39,935 nt of DNA, from the NCBI GenBank assembly GCA_028282505.1, contig JANQHV010000446.1:1-39935 (forward strand), given 5' to 3'. Made by a program: the position numbers and the translations under genes. Shown here one piece after another: positions 19,101 through 28,502 of the stretch. This stretch comes from SAR324 cluster bacterium. Its GTDB lineage: Bacteria > SAR324 > NAC60-12. The notes beneath the pieces are model-generated. The model made no database searches. It saw only the letters and a list, made by a program, of their open reading frames with translations, and had not been told where the DNA came from. Position 1 is the first letter of the stretch, and each line of letters begins with the position of its first letter.

Positions 19101-22100
19101 ACAAGATACGCACTTGACTGTCTTCAAGCATGTAGCGAATCCTGCCTTTGGGATAACTCAATTCGAAGGGCACATAAACACCACCTGCTCGCAGGATTCC
19201 GAGAATGGAAATGAGAAAATGAGGCTCTCGCGCCATGCAAACTCCCACCAATTCTCCACGCTGAAGTCCTTCTTCTTTCAAAGCCAGTGCAAGCTGTCGA
19301 CTCTGTTGTTCGAGTTCCTGATAGGTCAAAGTCTTGCCTTGGAAAGAAACCGCAATCTCGTTCAAGTATGCGCCCACCCGTTCTTCAAACAGTATCGGGT
19401 ATGAACGATCCATCCCAAAATCCTGGATGGTATTGTTGAACTGATTTAAGATGAGATTCCGCTCCTGCATCGTCAACAAAGGTAAGCCTTGCAAAGTTTG
19501 CTCGGCATTGTCCAAAACACCTTCGATCAATTGTCCTAAATGGTTTCCCATCCGCTCGATGCGTTCCTGACAGAAAATTTGAGTGTTGTATTCCAGGAAA
19601 AGCAACAGCTCATCTGCTTCTTCAGAAAAATCGAAACTAAGGTCAAATTTACTGACATCAGAGGCATATTCGAATTTTTTGATCGTCAAATCCCCTATTC
19701 GCTCTTCACCTTTGACCTCATTGATCAAATCCACCATCACATCAAAGAGTTGCCCCCGGCTCAGGTCTCGTTCCAGGCCCAGGTCTTCAACGATTTGGTC
19801 AAACGGGACCATCTGATGTTCCATCACATTCAACAAAATTTCCTGAGTCTGCTCCAGATGTTGAGCAAATGCTATCTTTCCTTCAGGGTTGCTACGCAGT
19901 ACAACTGTGTTGACATAAAATCCAATTTGGTTTTCTAAATCGGGGTGAATCCGTCCTGCCACCGGGAGCCCGATCAAAAAATCGTTTTGTCCTGTGTAGC
20001 GATAAAGCAGTGTGCTCACCAAAGCCAGTAAACAAGAGTAGAGACTTCCTCCATGCGACTGCCCTAAATCACGCAGGCGGAACATCCGTTCGGCGGGCCA
20101 GCGGAAAGTCAGAGTTTTTCCTTCATAGGTCTGCCGAGGGGGACGGGGAAAATCTCTAGGGAGTTCCAGAACAGGCAAGGTTCCAGACAACGTGTCTCGC
20201 CAGTAAGCCAGATGGGGGTTTTGATCATTTGCGAGCAATTGTTGATGCCAATGAGCATAGTCTCGATATTGAAAAGGCAAGGGGGACAACGAGATAGGAA
20301 CTCCTGCTTGAATTTCAGAGTAGATTTGTTCCAGTTCTTTAAAAAAGACTTGAGAGGACCAACCATCATAAATGATATGGTGAAAAGTCAACAAAAAGAC
20401 ATGTGCTTCTTCCTCGGTTTTGAAGAGTTGAGTACGGACCAGTGAATCTGTTTTCAGATTGAAAGGCCGATGGGCTACTTCTTCTGCGCGTTGACGAGCT
20501 TCTGCCAATGGGTCAGTGGCTCCAGTGAGATCAACACAAGGTAACATGAAGGAATCAAAAGGCCGGATTTTCTGTCGTAGTTCCCCTTGATTCATGTAAA
20601 AATTGGTCCGCAGTGTTTCGTGACGTTGAATCAGATAGGCTAAAGACTGTTCCAGCACTTCCCGATCCAGTGGTCCCAGGATCTGAAAGGCTCCTGCCAT
20701 ATTATAAACTCCTTGATGTTCTTCTTCCAATTGATTCAAGACCCAAAGTCGGCGTTGACCATGAGAGACTGGATAATCTTCCTGCTCCGGAAGAGCCTCA
20801 ATCGCTTGGAGTTCTTGAACTTCCTGGCCTGTCAGTACTTCACAAAGTGAAGCAATCGTGGGATGGGAAAAAATAACGCGTAACTTAACATCGAATTGGA
20901 GTTCTGTCTGAAGCCGGGAGACCAGGCGGGTTGCTTTCAAACTCTGTCCTCCCAGACTGAAAAAGTCGTCATGGATGCTGACCGAATCCAGATTGAGCAG
21001 TTCTTTCCAAATCTGCGCCATCTGTTTTTCCAGGGCACTACGGGGTGCACACCAATCGGCACCGGTTTGTAAACGCTCCAATGGTTCAGGCAGTTGTTCC
21101 CGGTCCACTTTACCATTGGAAGTCATGGGCAACTCGTCCAACATCACGAAAAAAGCAGGGATCATGTAGTCTGCCAACACTTTAGCCAGGTAAGCCCGCA
21201 GTTCCATCACAGTCACGGGTTGGGAGGGAACCAAATAAGCACACAAGTATTTGTGATCATCACGATCCACACGGTCAATCACAGCTACCTGCTGGATGGC
21301 TTCATGTTTCAACAGCTGAGTTTCTATTTCTCCCAATTCAATCCTGAATCCTCGGATTTTCACCTGATGATCAATCCGACCCAGATAAACCAGCTCCCCA
21401 TTACGCAGGTAGCGAGCCAAATCACCTGTTCGGTACAAACGCTCTTCTGGCTGAAAAGGATTGGACACAAACTTAACTTTGTTCAGTTCTTCTCGATTGA
21501 GATAACCTCGTGCTACTCCGGCTCCTCCGACATACAACTCTCCAGGAACCCCCACCGGAAGCATTTGTTGGTTTTCGTCTAACAGATAAAGAGTGAGCGT
21601 TGGAATTGGGCGACCAATATTGCTGATATTATTTTCGATTTCATATGCTGTGATTTCTTTATAAGTCACATGCACAGTGGTTTCTGTAATCCCAAACATG
21701 TTGATCAAACGAGTCTCCGGATAGCGTTGATACCACGCTTTCAACTGGATGGGATTCAAGGCTTCTCCTCCAAAAATCACATCACGAATCTGTAAACCTT
21801 TCTGTTCACGTTGGAGTTCCTCCTCAATCAGTCGATAAAACGCGCTGGGAGTTTGATTCAAGATCGTTACCTTTTCATGGATGAGCAAATCCAGAAAATC
21901 CCTGGTGTTTTTGGCAATCCACTTGGGAACCACCACCAGTTTTCCGCCATACAACAAGGCGCCATACATCTCCCAGACAGAGAAATCGAAACAAAATGAA
22001 TGGAACAGAGTCCAGACGTCGTTTTCATTGAATTGGAAAGACATTTGATCATTGATTATCAAACGCACGACATGACGGTGTTCGATCATCACTCCTTTAG

Positions 22101-25100
22101 GTACCCCCGTGGAGCCTGAAGTGAAAATAAGATAAGCCAGGTGATGGGGTTGGCTGTCAAAATTTGGATCGTCATGGGATTCCTGCGCAATCGTTTCCCA
22201 ATCGCTGTCCAAACAGAGCAGAGACTGGGCGTTAGCAGGCAATTGCTCACGTAAACTGCTTTGAGTGAGCGTGACTGGTGATTGAATTTCTGCTAGCATC
22301 AACTCTGCCCTGGCTGATGGATAATCAGGGTCAATGGGCACATAAGCCCCACCCGCTTTGAGAATTCCCAGCAGAGCAACCACCATATCAATGGAGCGTT
22401 CCAAATAAACTCCTACCAGAACATCGGCATCAACCCCATTTTTTCTGAGGTAGTGGGCTAACTGATTGGCTCGTTCATTGAGTTCCCGATAGCACAACGA
22501 CTGTTCTTCACAACTGACTGCCATTCGGTCAGGATGTTGTCGAACCTGGGCTTCAAACAACTGATGCAGAGTGGCCTCTTGTGGGTAAATCGCCTGAGTC
22601 TGGTTCCAGGTTATCTGTTGTTGATGGATCTCAGTTGTTGACAAGAGAGACAGGGACTGACAAGAAGCATCTGGCAATGCCACCATCTGCTCTAAAATGC
22701 GTTGATAGTGCTCCAGATATTGAAGCATGGTTGCTGAATCATACAAATGCTGGTTATAGACCAATTGTCCTTTGAAGCCTTCAGCAGCATCTTGCACACA
22801 CAGATTCAGATCGTACTTGCCAAAACCCAGATTGTTTTCCCAAGACTGAACTTCGAGTCCTGTCAACTGAGGAGGCGTGATGTCAAAATCTTGAAATTGG
22901 AATAACACATCAAAAAGCGCCGTACGACTCATATCCTTCTTGGGTGCCAATTCCAACACCAATTGGTCAAAAGGCAATGCCCAATGAGCAAACGCCTGGT
23001 TTTTAAGCTGCTCCACCTCTTTCAAAATTTCACGAACCGTCTGGGTATCTTCAAAAGAGCAGTTGAGTACTAACAGATTACTAAGGGGACCTGCAATGGA
23101 ATCCATGTCTGTAGGACGACGGGTCGTGGTAGTGCCCACAACGATCTGCTCCTGTTGTGCGTATCGGAAGCACAAAAGCTGGAAACCCACCAACAAGATG
23201 GTCGAAGTTGGGATGTGGCATTCCTGGCTAAACTGACGGATGGTTTCAGAAAGAGTCTGGGAAATTTTCAGTGGCAGTGTCCCCGCTTCAAAAGTATGAA
23301 TGGCTGGCCTGGGACGATCTGTTGGAAGCTGGAGAGCTTGCAATTTTTTTCCCAATTGATGCTTCCAGTAAAATAACAAATTCCCACGCAGATCTTCTGA
23401 GAAACCATTTTGCCATGCCACAAAATCATGGTACTGCAATGACAGTGTCGTGAACGAAGGCTGATGCCCTTCCAGGAGTGCATTGTACCCCTGTTCTAAT
23501 TCTTGAGCCAGCAAACGCAAGGTCCACTTGTCTGCAACCAGATGATGGAGGGTGCAGACGAGCACGGCTTCTTCGTCACTCAGGCGGAACAATTTAGCAC
23601 GGAAGAAAAAATCGTTATGAGGATCAAAAGGTCGGTTGGCTTCTTGCTCTGCTACTTCTTGCCAGGGCCTTGGAGACATCTGCCTCAAGTCTTCCTTTTC
23701 CATTTGCCACCCCGATCGCCAGACTTGATGGACTTCTCCATCGTGACTGATAATCTGAGTTTGCAAGACCTGGTGACGTTCCAGCAAAAGGCTGAGGCTT
23801 TGAGATAAGACAGACTCATCCCATTGCCCCTTCAAATGGTAAGCCAAAGGAATGTTATGGTAAATCGGACTGGCCTGATAAAGATATCCCCGCTCAAATT
23901 CGTCAATGAACCATATCCTTTCCTGATGGGAAGACAAGGCCATCGAATCAGAAGAAACAGCAGGTTGCAATGTGGGCAGGGAGACTGGTGTTTGAAACTG
24001 GAGCTGATCCACCCGTTGTTCAGGATTAGCCAAACCCTGTTCAACCAGGTTTTCCAAATGGTGAAACAAGCGCAAGATACTCGATTCCCGGAATAGATCT
24101 GTGCTGTATTCGATCTCCACACAAAGGGATTCTTCGTTTTCTGAAAAGTAAAAAACAATATCGTATTTGCTCACCGTAGACACTTTTTCAAATTCAAAAA
24201 TCCGCAAACCTCCTAATTTCAGGGCACGATATTTTTGATTTTGTACTACCATCACATCAAATAATGGTTCTCTGCCAGGGACTGTCTTCGTCACTACTGT
24301 TTCTAACAATTGGTCAAAAGGGAGTTCTCCATGTTCCTGGGCTTCAAGGGTTGTGTGTTTCACCTGTTGCAGAAATTCCAGGACCTGATCATGGGGATTC
24401 ACCTGATCGCGCAACGCCAGGGTATTGAGGTAAAAACCAACCTGGTTTTCTAGATCCGCATGATTCCGATTAGCCACGGGAGTGCCTACAATGATGTCGT
24501 CTTGTCCAGTGTAGCGAAAGAGTAACAACTTCACCATTGCCGTCATGGTGATGAATAGACTGGTTCCCTGTTCACGACTGAAATTCTTGATTGTTTCAGT
24601 GAGTGCGGGAGAAAACGAAAAACGACTGGTGGTCCCCTGATAGGTTTTCACAGCAGGTCTGGGAAAATCGACAGGCAGGTCTAAAATCGGAAATGGTGCT
24701 GTCAATTTTTCAGTCCAATACCTCATATCCTCGTCTCCCTGAGAACCTGCCAAAACCCGGTTTTGCCAATCAGCAAATTCTTTGTATTGAATTTGGAGTG
24801 GTTCCCACAAATCTGATGCTTGGGTGGGACGAGTTTGATTTTCGAGGTAAAGAGCTTCCCATTCTTCCAGGAAGATATCTGCAGACCACTCATCAAAAAC
24901 AATGTGGTGTACATTGGTGAACAGCACATGGTCTTCTTTGCTCAATTTCAATAAACTGACTCGTAAGAGGGGACCTTGATCTAAACGAAAAGGAATCGCT
25001 GACTGCTGGCGTAAATAAGCCCGTGCCGTTGATTCAGGAGATTCTTCGCTCATCAAATCCTGATGGTCCACCTGGAGTTGGAGATGCTCATGAATCTGTT

Positions 25101-28100
25101 GCTGTGGTTCTCCGTGAAGACTGACAAAAGTAGTCCGTAACGATTCATGGCGTTGCAGCATTTCCTGTAAAGAACACTCTAACGCATTCACATCCAAATC
25201 CCCTTTTAGACGATAGGCCGCTGAGATGTTGTAAACGGTGGAGTCGGGATCAATTTGTGATAAAATCCAGAGACGGTGCTGGGCGTGGGAGACTGGATAG
25301 TGAGGAGCTTTCTCCAATGGCTGCAAACTCAGAGCATCTGTATCTGAAGTGATGGAGCAAAGCACTTCAGCCATTTGCCCTACCGTTGGAAATTCAAAGA
25401 TTTGTTGCAGAGTGAGTTGCTTCTGGTGATCCCGCTGTAGATGAGTGATCAATTGTATGGCTTTGAGACTGTGTCCTCCCAAATCAAAAAAATTGTCTTC
25501 GGTGCCGATACGCTCGTGCTCTAGTACCTGTTTCCAAACCTGACACAACAACCATTCATTCTCAGTCTGTGGTGCGACATAATGAGCTCCTTGTTCCAAA
25601 CCAGCAGATTCAGGAGGGGGCAACGCCTGTTTGTTTACTTTCCCATTAGGTGTCAACGGAATACTTTTGAGAGAGATAAAGTGCAGAGGAATCATGTACT
25701 CAGGAAGGGATTGCAGTAAAAACTGACGCAATTCAGAAACACTCGGAACTTCCGTTTCTGTTGGAATCAGATAAGCCAACAGTTCTTTTTCTCCTGATTC
25801 TCTGTCACGAGTGAGCACGACCACGTCTTGGATCTTCGGATGTTTGGTCAAATGTTCCTTGATTTCTCCCAATTCCACCCGAAACCCTCGGATTTTCACC
25901 TGATCGTCCAGACGGCCTAAAAATTCTAAAGTTCCATCAGTCAGGATTCGTCCCAAATCACCGGTACGATACAGACGTTGATCGGGTTGCACAGGATTCG
26001 GGAAAAAGCGTTCCTGGGTCAAAAGCTCTCGTTTCCAATACCCTCCAGCCAAACCTCGACCGCCAATACAAATTTCTCCACAAACCCCCACGGGTACAAT
26101 TCGAGAACGTTCGTCCAATAGGCAAACCGTTGTGTGGGCAATAGGACGGCCAATCACAGGACGAGCACGATAGTCTTCCATTTTTTCAAGATCCAGGATC
26201 TGTGCAACACAACCAATGGTTGCTTCTGTAGGACCATAATGGTTCACGACCACTGCCTGCGGACAAAGATTTTGCAGGGTGATGACGTCTTCACAACGAA
26301 TCGCTTCTCCTCCGATTAACATCAATCGCAACCCCAGCCAATCTTTCAATGCATCTACCAAGGGGGAATGGAGCAACATTGAAAGAAAGGAAGGGGTGGT
26401 TTTGATAAAACTGATGTCCTTTTCCAGCAAATAAGGGATCAGCCACTCTGGGTTTCTGCGGTTGTCTTCTGTTGTCAAATGCAAAGTCCCTCCAAAGAGC
26501 AATGTACCCCAAAGGCTGGTGTAACCCAGGTCAAAAGCATAAGAGGCTAAAAGGATGGAGCTATCCCCTGCCTGAATTCGAAATGTATGCTGAAACCATT
26601 TCAAGTAGTTCAACAAAGCTTGGTCCGAAAGCATGGTCCCTTTCGGTTGGCCAGTGGTTCCTGAGGTATAAATCATATAAGCCAGACTATCCAGGTTCCT
26701 TCTGCTAACAAAGTTTTTTTCTGCAACAGCAGATTCGTCGATCTCTCCAACAGGTGGGATCAGCTCTCCTGTAAACCCTTCCACTAGATCTAAAAATTCA
26801 GCATCCATTATCAAATGACGGACTCCGCTGTCTTCCAAAATCCAGGCAATCCGTTCGGCTGGATTGCTGGGGTCAATGGGGACGAAGGCACAACCAGTTT
26901 TCCAGGTTGCCAACAGGGCAATGACTAAGGTTTCATCAGGAGGCAACATCACTCCGATGAAGCTGCCCGGTGGAACAGAATACTCCTCGCACAGGCGTTG
27001 CGACAAACGATTGACACATTCATTCAACTGTCGATAATTGAGTTCAGTATCTCCACAACAAACAGCAATGGCTTCAGGGTGTTCCTGAACTTGGGCAGTA
27101 AACCATTCGAGCAAACCGGAGGGATCTGTTTCAGGTAGAGAAGTGCCGTGTAAAATCGAGGCATGCGAGGTCTTTCCTTCAGGTAAAAAAGAATAATCTT
27201 TCAATGCCAAATCTGGATTGGCTACCACCTGCTCCAACAAAGCTGTAAACTGTTCGAGCAATAATTCGATTGCATGAATTTGTATCCCCTCTTCATGACA
27301 AGCCAATTCCAGCACAAGCCCTTGAGGGAGTTGAAGGTAGGTCAGCTTCAGGAGGAAATGATCGGAGTCGGATTGGATAAAATCGAGAGAAAAGTGGGTA
27401 TCCCCAGCAAGGACCCAGTTGGTATCAATTTTTTCAAAACACGCAGTGACAGGATTGGAAAAATGATGATCTTTGTGAATGGGAAAAGTATCCTGCCAGA
27501 GTTGCAAGTTTTGCAGAGCTGGTTGGATTTCTCGAATCAACTCCGTCAGAGTCCATTGGACTTCCAAAGTTCCACCGAGTGGAAGAGTCCGAGCGAACAA
27601 ACCAGTGATGGATTGAAACTCTTCGAATTCCCGGCCATGCTCCACATACCCCATAGACCATTTTTCTTCACGAGCTGTGTGATTCCATATGAACAACACC
27701 CAACAAGCGAATATCAATTCTTCGGGCAAACATTGGTGATGCTGACTCACTCGATTGAGATGAATCTGGATGTCTTCAGGAACTTTCCAGGATTGCCGCC
27801 TGGGAAAAAATGGAGCTTGTTTGTGATGAGGTGTTTCCAGAGAAAACCTCATTTGATGATTCAAGACTTCTTCCTGTGTTTCCCAAAAAGCCAGGGCTTC
27901 TGAGTCGGGAGATTCTAATTCTCCATGATGCCACTCGGCAAATTGAGCATACTGGTTGGGCACTTCAAATTCTGTGTTGTTTTGATACTCAGATCCGATT
28001 TCTTGAGCAATTTGATTCAACGTCCATGTATCTCCAGAAAGTGAAGGCAGACTGAGTACCAACAGATGATGATGCTCTCCCAATTGGAGCAATTCAGTTT

Positions 28101-28470
28101 GAAACAAAGCTCTTTCATCCCATGATGTATTGCTGCGGTGTTTGACTAAAATTTGTTCCAAAACAACTTTTTGGCGTTCTTCTGAAATGGCGGAAGCATT
28201 CGTCTGCTCCAGGGACCACGGCACAGTTTCCCAAATTTCCTGCAATGGGTATTGTCTTCCTGTATGGGAGCGATAACAGGTTCTCAGGATTTCATGCTTG
28301 GCTACTACATTTCCAATGACTTCAGTCAGGCGTATCAGGTCCAAAGGACCTTGCAGTCGAATTCCACACTGGCTGTAAAAAACCGATCCCTTTTCCTGTA
28401 AACGCCAAATTCGTTCTTGCAGGGGAGAAAGGTGAAAATTAGTCGTCGTCAGATTGTTCATGATCTTCAT
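16105..28470 (-). CDS. NRPS, I-A(Asp)-T-C-C*-A(Thr)-T-C-A-T-C
   Basis: 4121 residues. Domain order: an inactive C-like domain (~10-430; LPSLSGDTW replaces HHxxxDG near 145); A with code DLTKLGHIGK, the Asp type (~450-960); T (GGHSLKA near 1000); C (HHIVFDEW near 1193); a second C-like domain (HHLVADKW near 1643); A with code DFWNIGMVHK, the Thr code (~1920-2450); T (GGQSLKA near 2508); C (HHIIYDGW near 2700); A with code DIIELTADDK (~3030-3540), unmatched but with acidic pocket residues suiting a basic side chain; T (RGGHSLTA near 3592); terminal C (HHITADAW near 3788). The first domain lacks catalytic His and would pair with the hydroxylase at the end of the preceding synthetase. The tail FLTSITETIDEDF may dock to the next protein. 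The start lacks a clear ribosome site; ATG 28470 or 28461 are both possible, likely by coupling to the upstream gene 32 bases away. Confidence 0.96.
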   Translation of the reverse strand: MKIMNNLTTTNFHLSPLQERIWRLQEKGSVFYSQCGIRLQGPLDLIRLTEVIGNVVAKHEILRTCYRSHTGRQYPLQEIWETVPWSLEQTNASAISEERQKVVLEQILVKHRSNTSWDERALFQTELLQLGEHHHLLVLSLPSLSGDTWTLNQIAQEIGSEYQNNTEFEVPNQYAQFAEWHHGELESPDSEALAFWETQEEVLNHQMRFSLETPHHKQAPFFPRRQSWKVPEDIQIHLNRVSQHHQCLPEELIFACWVLFIWNHTAREEKWSMGYVEHGREFEEFQSITGLFARTLPLGGTLEVQWTLTELIREIQPALQNLQLWQDTFPIHKDHHFSNPVTACFEKIDTNWVLAGDTHFSLDFIQSDSDHFLLKLTYLQLPQGLVLELACHEEGIQIHAIELLLEQFTALLEQVVANPDLALKDYSFLPEGKTSHASILHGTSLPETDPSGLLEWFTAQVQEHPEAIAVCCGDTELNYRQLNECVNRLSQRLCEEYSVPPGSFIGVMLPPDETLVIALLATWKTGCAFVPIDPSNPAERIAWILEDSGVRHLIMDAEFLDLVEGFTGELIPPVGEIDESAVAEKNFVSRRNLDSLAYMIYTSGTTGQPKGTMLSDQALLNYLKWFQHTFRIQAGDSSILLASYAFDLGYTSLWGTLLFGGTLHLTTEDNRRNPEWLIPYLLEKDISFIKTTPSFLSMLLHSPLVDALKDWLGLRLMLIGGEAIRCEDVITLQNLCPQAVVVNHYGPTEATIGCVAQILDLEKMEDYRARPVIGRPIAHTTVCLLDERSRIVPVGVCGEICIGGRGLAGGYWKRELLTQERFFPNPVQPDQRLYRTGDLGRILTDGTLEFLGRLDDQVKIRGFRVELGEIKEHLTKHPKIQDVVVLTRDRESGEKELLAYLIPTETEVPSVSELRQFLLQSLPEYMIPLHFISLKSIPLTPNGKVNKQALPPPESAGLEQGAHYVAPQTENEWLLCQVWKQVLEHERIGTEDNFFDLGGHSLKAIQLITHLQRDHQKQLTLQQIFEFPTVGQMAEVLCSITSDTDALSLQPLEKAPHYPVSHAQHRLWILSQIDPDSTVYNISAAYRLKGDLDVNALECSLQEMLQRHESLRTTFVSLHGEPQQQIHEHLQLQVDHQDLMSEESPESTARAYLRQQSAIPFRLDQGPLLRVSLLKLSKEDHVLFTNVHHIVFDEWSADIFLEEWEALYLENQTRPTQASDLWEPLQIQYKEFADWQNRVLAGSQGDEDMRYWTEKLTAPFPILDLPVDFPRPAVKTYQGTTSRFSFSPALTETIKNFSREQGTSLFITMTAMVKLLLFRYTGQDDIIVGTPVANRNHADLENQVGFYLNTLALRDQVNPHDQVLEFLQQVKHTTLEAQEHGELPFDQLLETVVTKTVPGREPLFDVMVVQNQKYRALKLGGLRIFEFEKVSTVSKYDIVFYFSENEESLCVEIEYSTDLFRESSILRLFHHLENLVEQGLANPEQRVDQLQFQTPVSLPTLQPAVSSDSMALSSHQERIWFIDEFERGYLYQASPIYHNIPLAYHLKGQWDESVLSQSLSLLLERHQVLQTQIISHDGEVHQVWRSGWQMEKEDLRQMSPRPWQEVAEQEANRPFDPHNDFFFRAKLFRLSDEEAVLVCTLHHLVADKWTLRLLAQELEQGYNALLEGHQPSFTTLSLQYHDFVAWQNGFSEDLRGNLLFYWKHQLGKKLQALQLPTDRPRPAIHTFEAGTLPLKISQTLSETIRQFSQECHIPTSTILLVGFQLLCFRYAQQEQIVVGTTTTRRPTDMDSIAGPLSNLLVLNCSFEDTQTVREILKEVEQLKNQAFAHWALPFDQLVLELAPKKDMSRTALFDVLFQFQDFDITPPQLTGLEVQSWENNLGFGKYDLNLCVQDAAEGFKGQLVYNQHLYDSATMLQYLEHYQRILEQMVALPDASCQSLSLLSTTEIHQQQITWNQTQAIYPQEATLHQLFEAQVRQHPDRMAVSCEEQSLCYRELNERANQLAHYLRKNGVDADVLVGVYLERSIDMVVALLGILKAGGAYVPIDPDYPSARAELMLAEIQSPVTLTQSSLREQLPANAQSLLCLDSDWETIAQESHDDPNFDSQPHHLAYLIFTSGSTGVPKGVMIEHRHVVRLIINDQMSFQFNENDVWTLFHSFCFDFSVWEMYGALLYGGKLVVVPKWIAKNTRDFLDLLIHEKVTILNQTPSAFYRLIEEELQREQKGLQIRDVIFGGEALNPIQLKAWYQRYPETRLINMFGITETTVHVTYKEITAYEIENNISNIGRPIPTLTLYLLDENQQMLPVGVPGELYVGGAGVARGYLNREELNKVKFVSNPFQPEERLYRTGDLARYLRNGELVYLGRIDHQVKIRGFRIELGEIETQLLKHEAIQQVAVIDRVDRDDHKYLCAYLVPSQPVTVMELRAYLAKVLADYMIPAFFVMLDELPMTSNGKVDREQLPEPLERLQTGADWCAPRSALEKQMAQIWKELLNLDSVSIHDDFFSLGGQSLKATRLVSRLQTELQFDVKLRVIFSHPTIASLCEVLTGQEVQELQAIEALPEQEDYPVSHGQRRLWVLNQLEEEHQGVYNMAGAFQILGPLDREVLEQSLAYLIQRHETLRTNFYMNQGELRQKIRPFDSFMLPCVDLTGATDPLAEARQRAEEVAHRPFNLKTDSLVRTQLFKTEEEAHVFLLTFHHIIYDGWSSQVFFKELEQIYSEIQAGVPISLSPLPFQYRDYAHWHQQLLANDQNPHLAYWRDTLSGTLPVLELPRDFPRPPRQTYEGKTLTFRWPAERMFRLRDLGQSHGGSLYSCLLALVSTLLYRYTGQNDFLIGLPVAGRIHPDLENQIGFYVNTVVLRSNPEGKIAFAQHLEQTQEILLNVMEHQMVPFDQIVEDLGLERDLSRGQLFDVMVDLINEVKGEERIGDLTIKKFEYASDVSKFDLSFDFSEEADELLLFLEYNTQIFCQERIERMGNHLGQLIEGVLDNAEQTLQGLPLLTMQERNLILNQFNNTIQDFGMDRSYPILFEERVGAYLNEIAVSFQGKTLTYQELEQQSRQLALALKEEGLQRGELVGVCMAREPHFLISILGILRAGGVYVPFELSYPKGRIRYMLEDSQVRILLLDQAAQEKHADLLTGETHFQVAIEVDEICRSSSIRDTMLATQVPKEIDLPENRPRLQDPAYMIYTSGTTGRPKGALVHHGGCLNHILAEQDALQLPDDFRFLQSAPVSSDISVIQFLAPILTGGRVVICDYESQADPKAVFTLMQKERVTVVEFVPSFLQVLLEYLQQLPETERALSDLQWLLVTGETASVPLVNEWLTLYPETKVLNAYGPSEASDDVIQHVIEKPLPPEARTVPIGKPLANMNALILDSQQQLLPVGVVGEIVVSGVGVGLGYWNKAAQTEQSFLPNPYPEILGDTLYLTGDLGYWLPDGTIEFIGRQDSQVKLRGHRIELSEIDSVMMEQDYVQAAAVVLKEDPAKGAHLAGYFSTNVINTNHDDLCARLRKSLEAHLPTHMIPAALVILDALPLTPIGKIDQKALIAMDSSSFLADQKEECPPRNALEKTLVHIWESVLGQTGIGIRDNFFDRGGHSLTATQILLRVQKQLSAELRLIEFFNAPTIEEMALQIQTTSSVGFSPIPVLPEQPHYEASHGQKRIWVLDQVQEGAQAYNMLEAYQMEGPLQLDVLEHAFNQIVARHEVLRTNFIRVHGEVRQQIQAEVVLKIPRADLRTEQVPEIRLEELLQQEAQTPFDLAEGPLIRVIFVQLPPASENGLANTIILLNLHHITADAWSMEILFKELLGFYMAEVKGESFSLPPLAIQYKDFAAWQKQQFLDGKDNPHRQYWHAQLENLPELQLSTDFPRPAVARHRGAKLRFALNQEHCIKLQLLATQTQVTPYTVMLTLINLLLFKLSGQQTIVIGSDASGRVVPELEEQVGFYLNLLVLKSTCRRENTFLQLLSEVGQNFLEAQEHQAYPFDLLVEEFGQGQDRNRNPFFDVAVTWSNTEQEDAEAVYQTFTKDITVKTILPKSETSKFDLTFMFSGRLESEVRCAIEYDTDLFTASRIEQFRQELERLIEVSTQSPESTLQMLFQQTLTEQERVVKEQFLTSITETIDEDF

Positions 28471-28502
28471 TTAAAAAGAGTATCAAAATCAGAGGTTTTT
28501 CC

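Noticed and set aside
27274-27903. 209-residue + strand open frame
   Set aside because: Antisense shadow of the interface-like domain of the large synthetase; no ribosome site or family signature.
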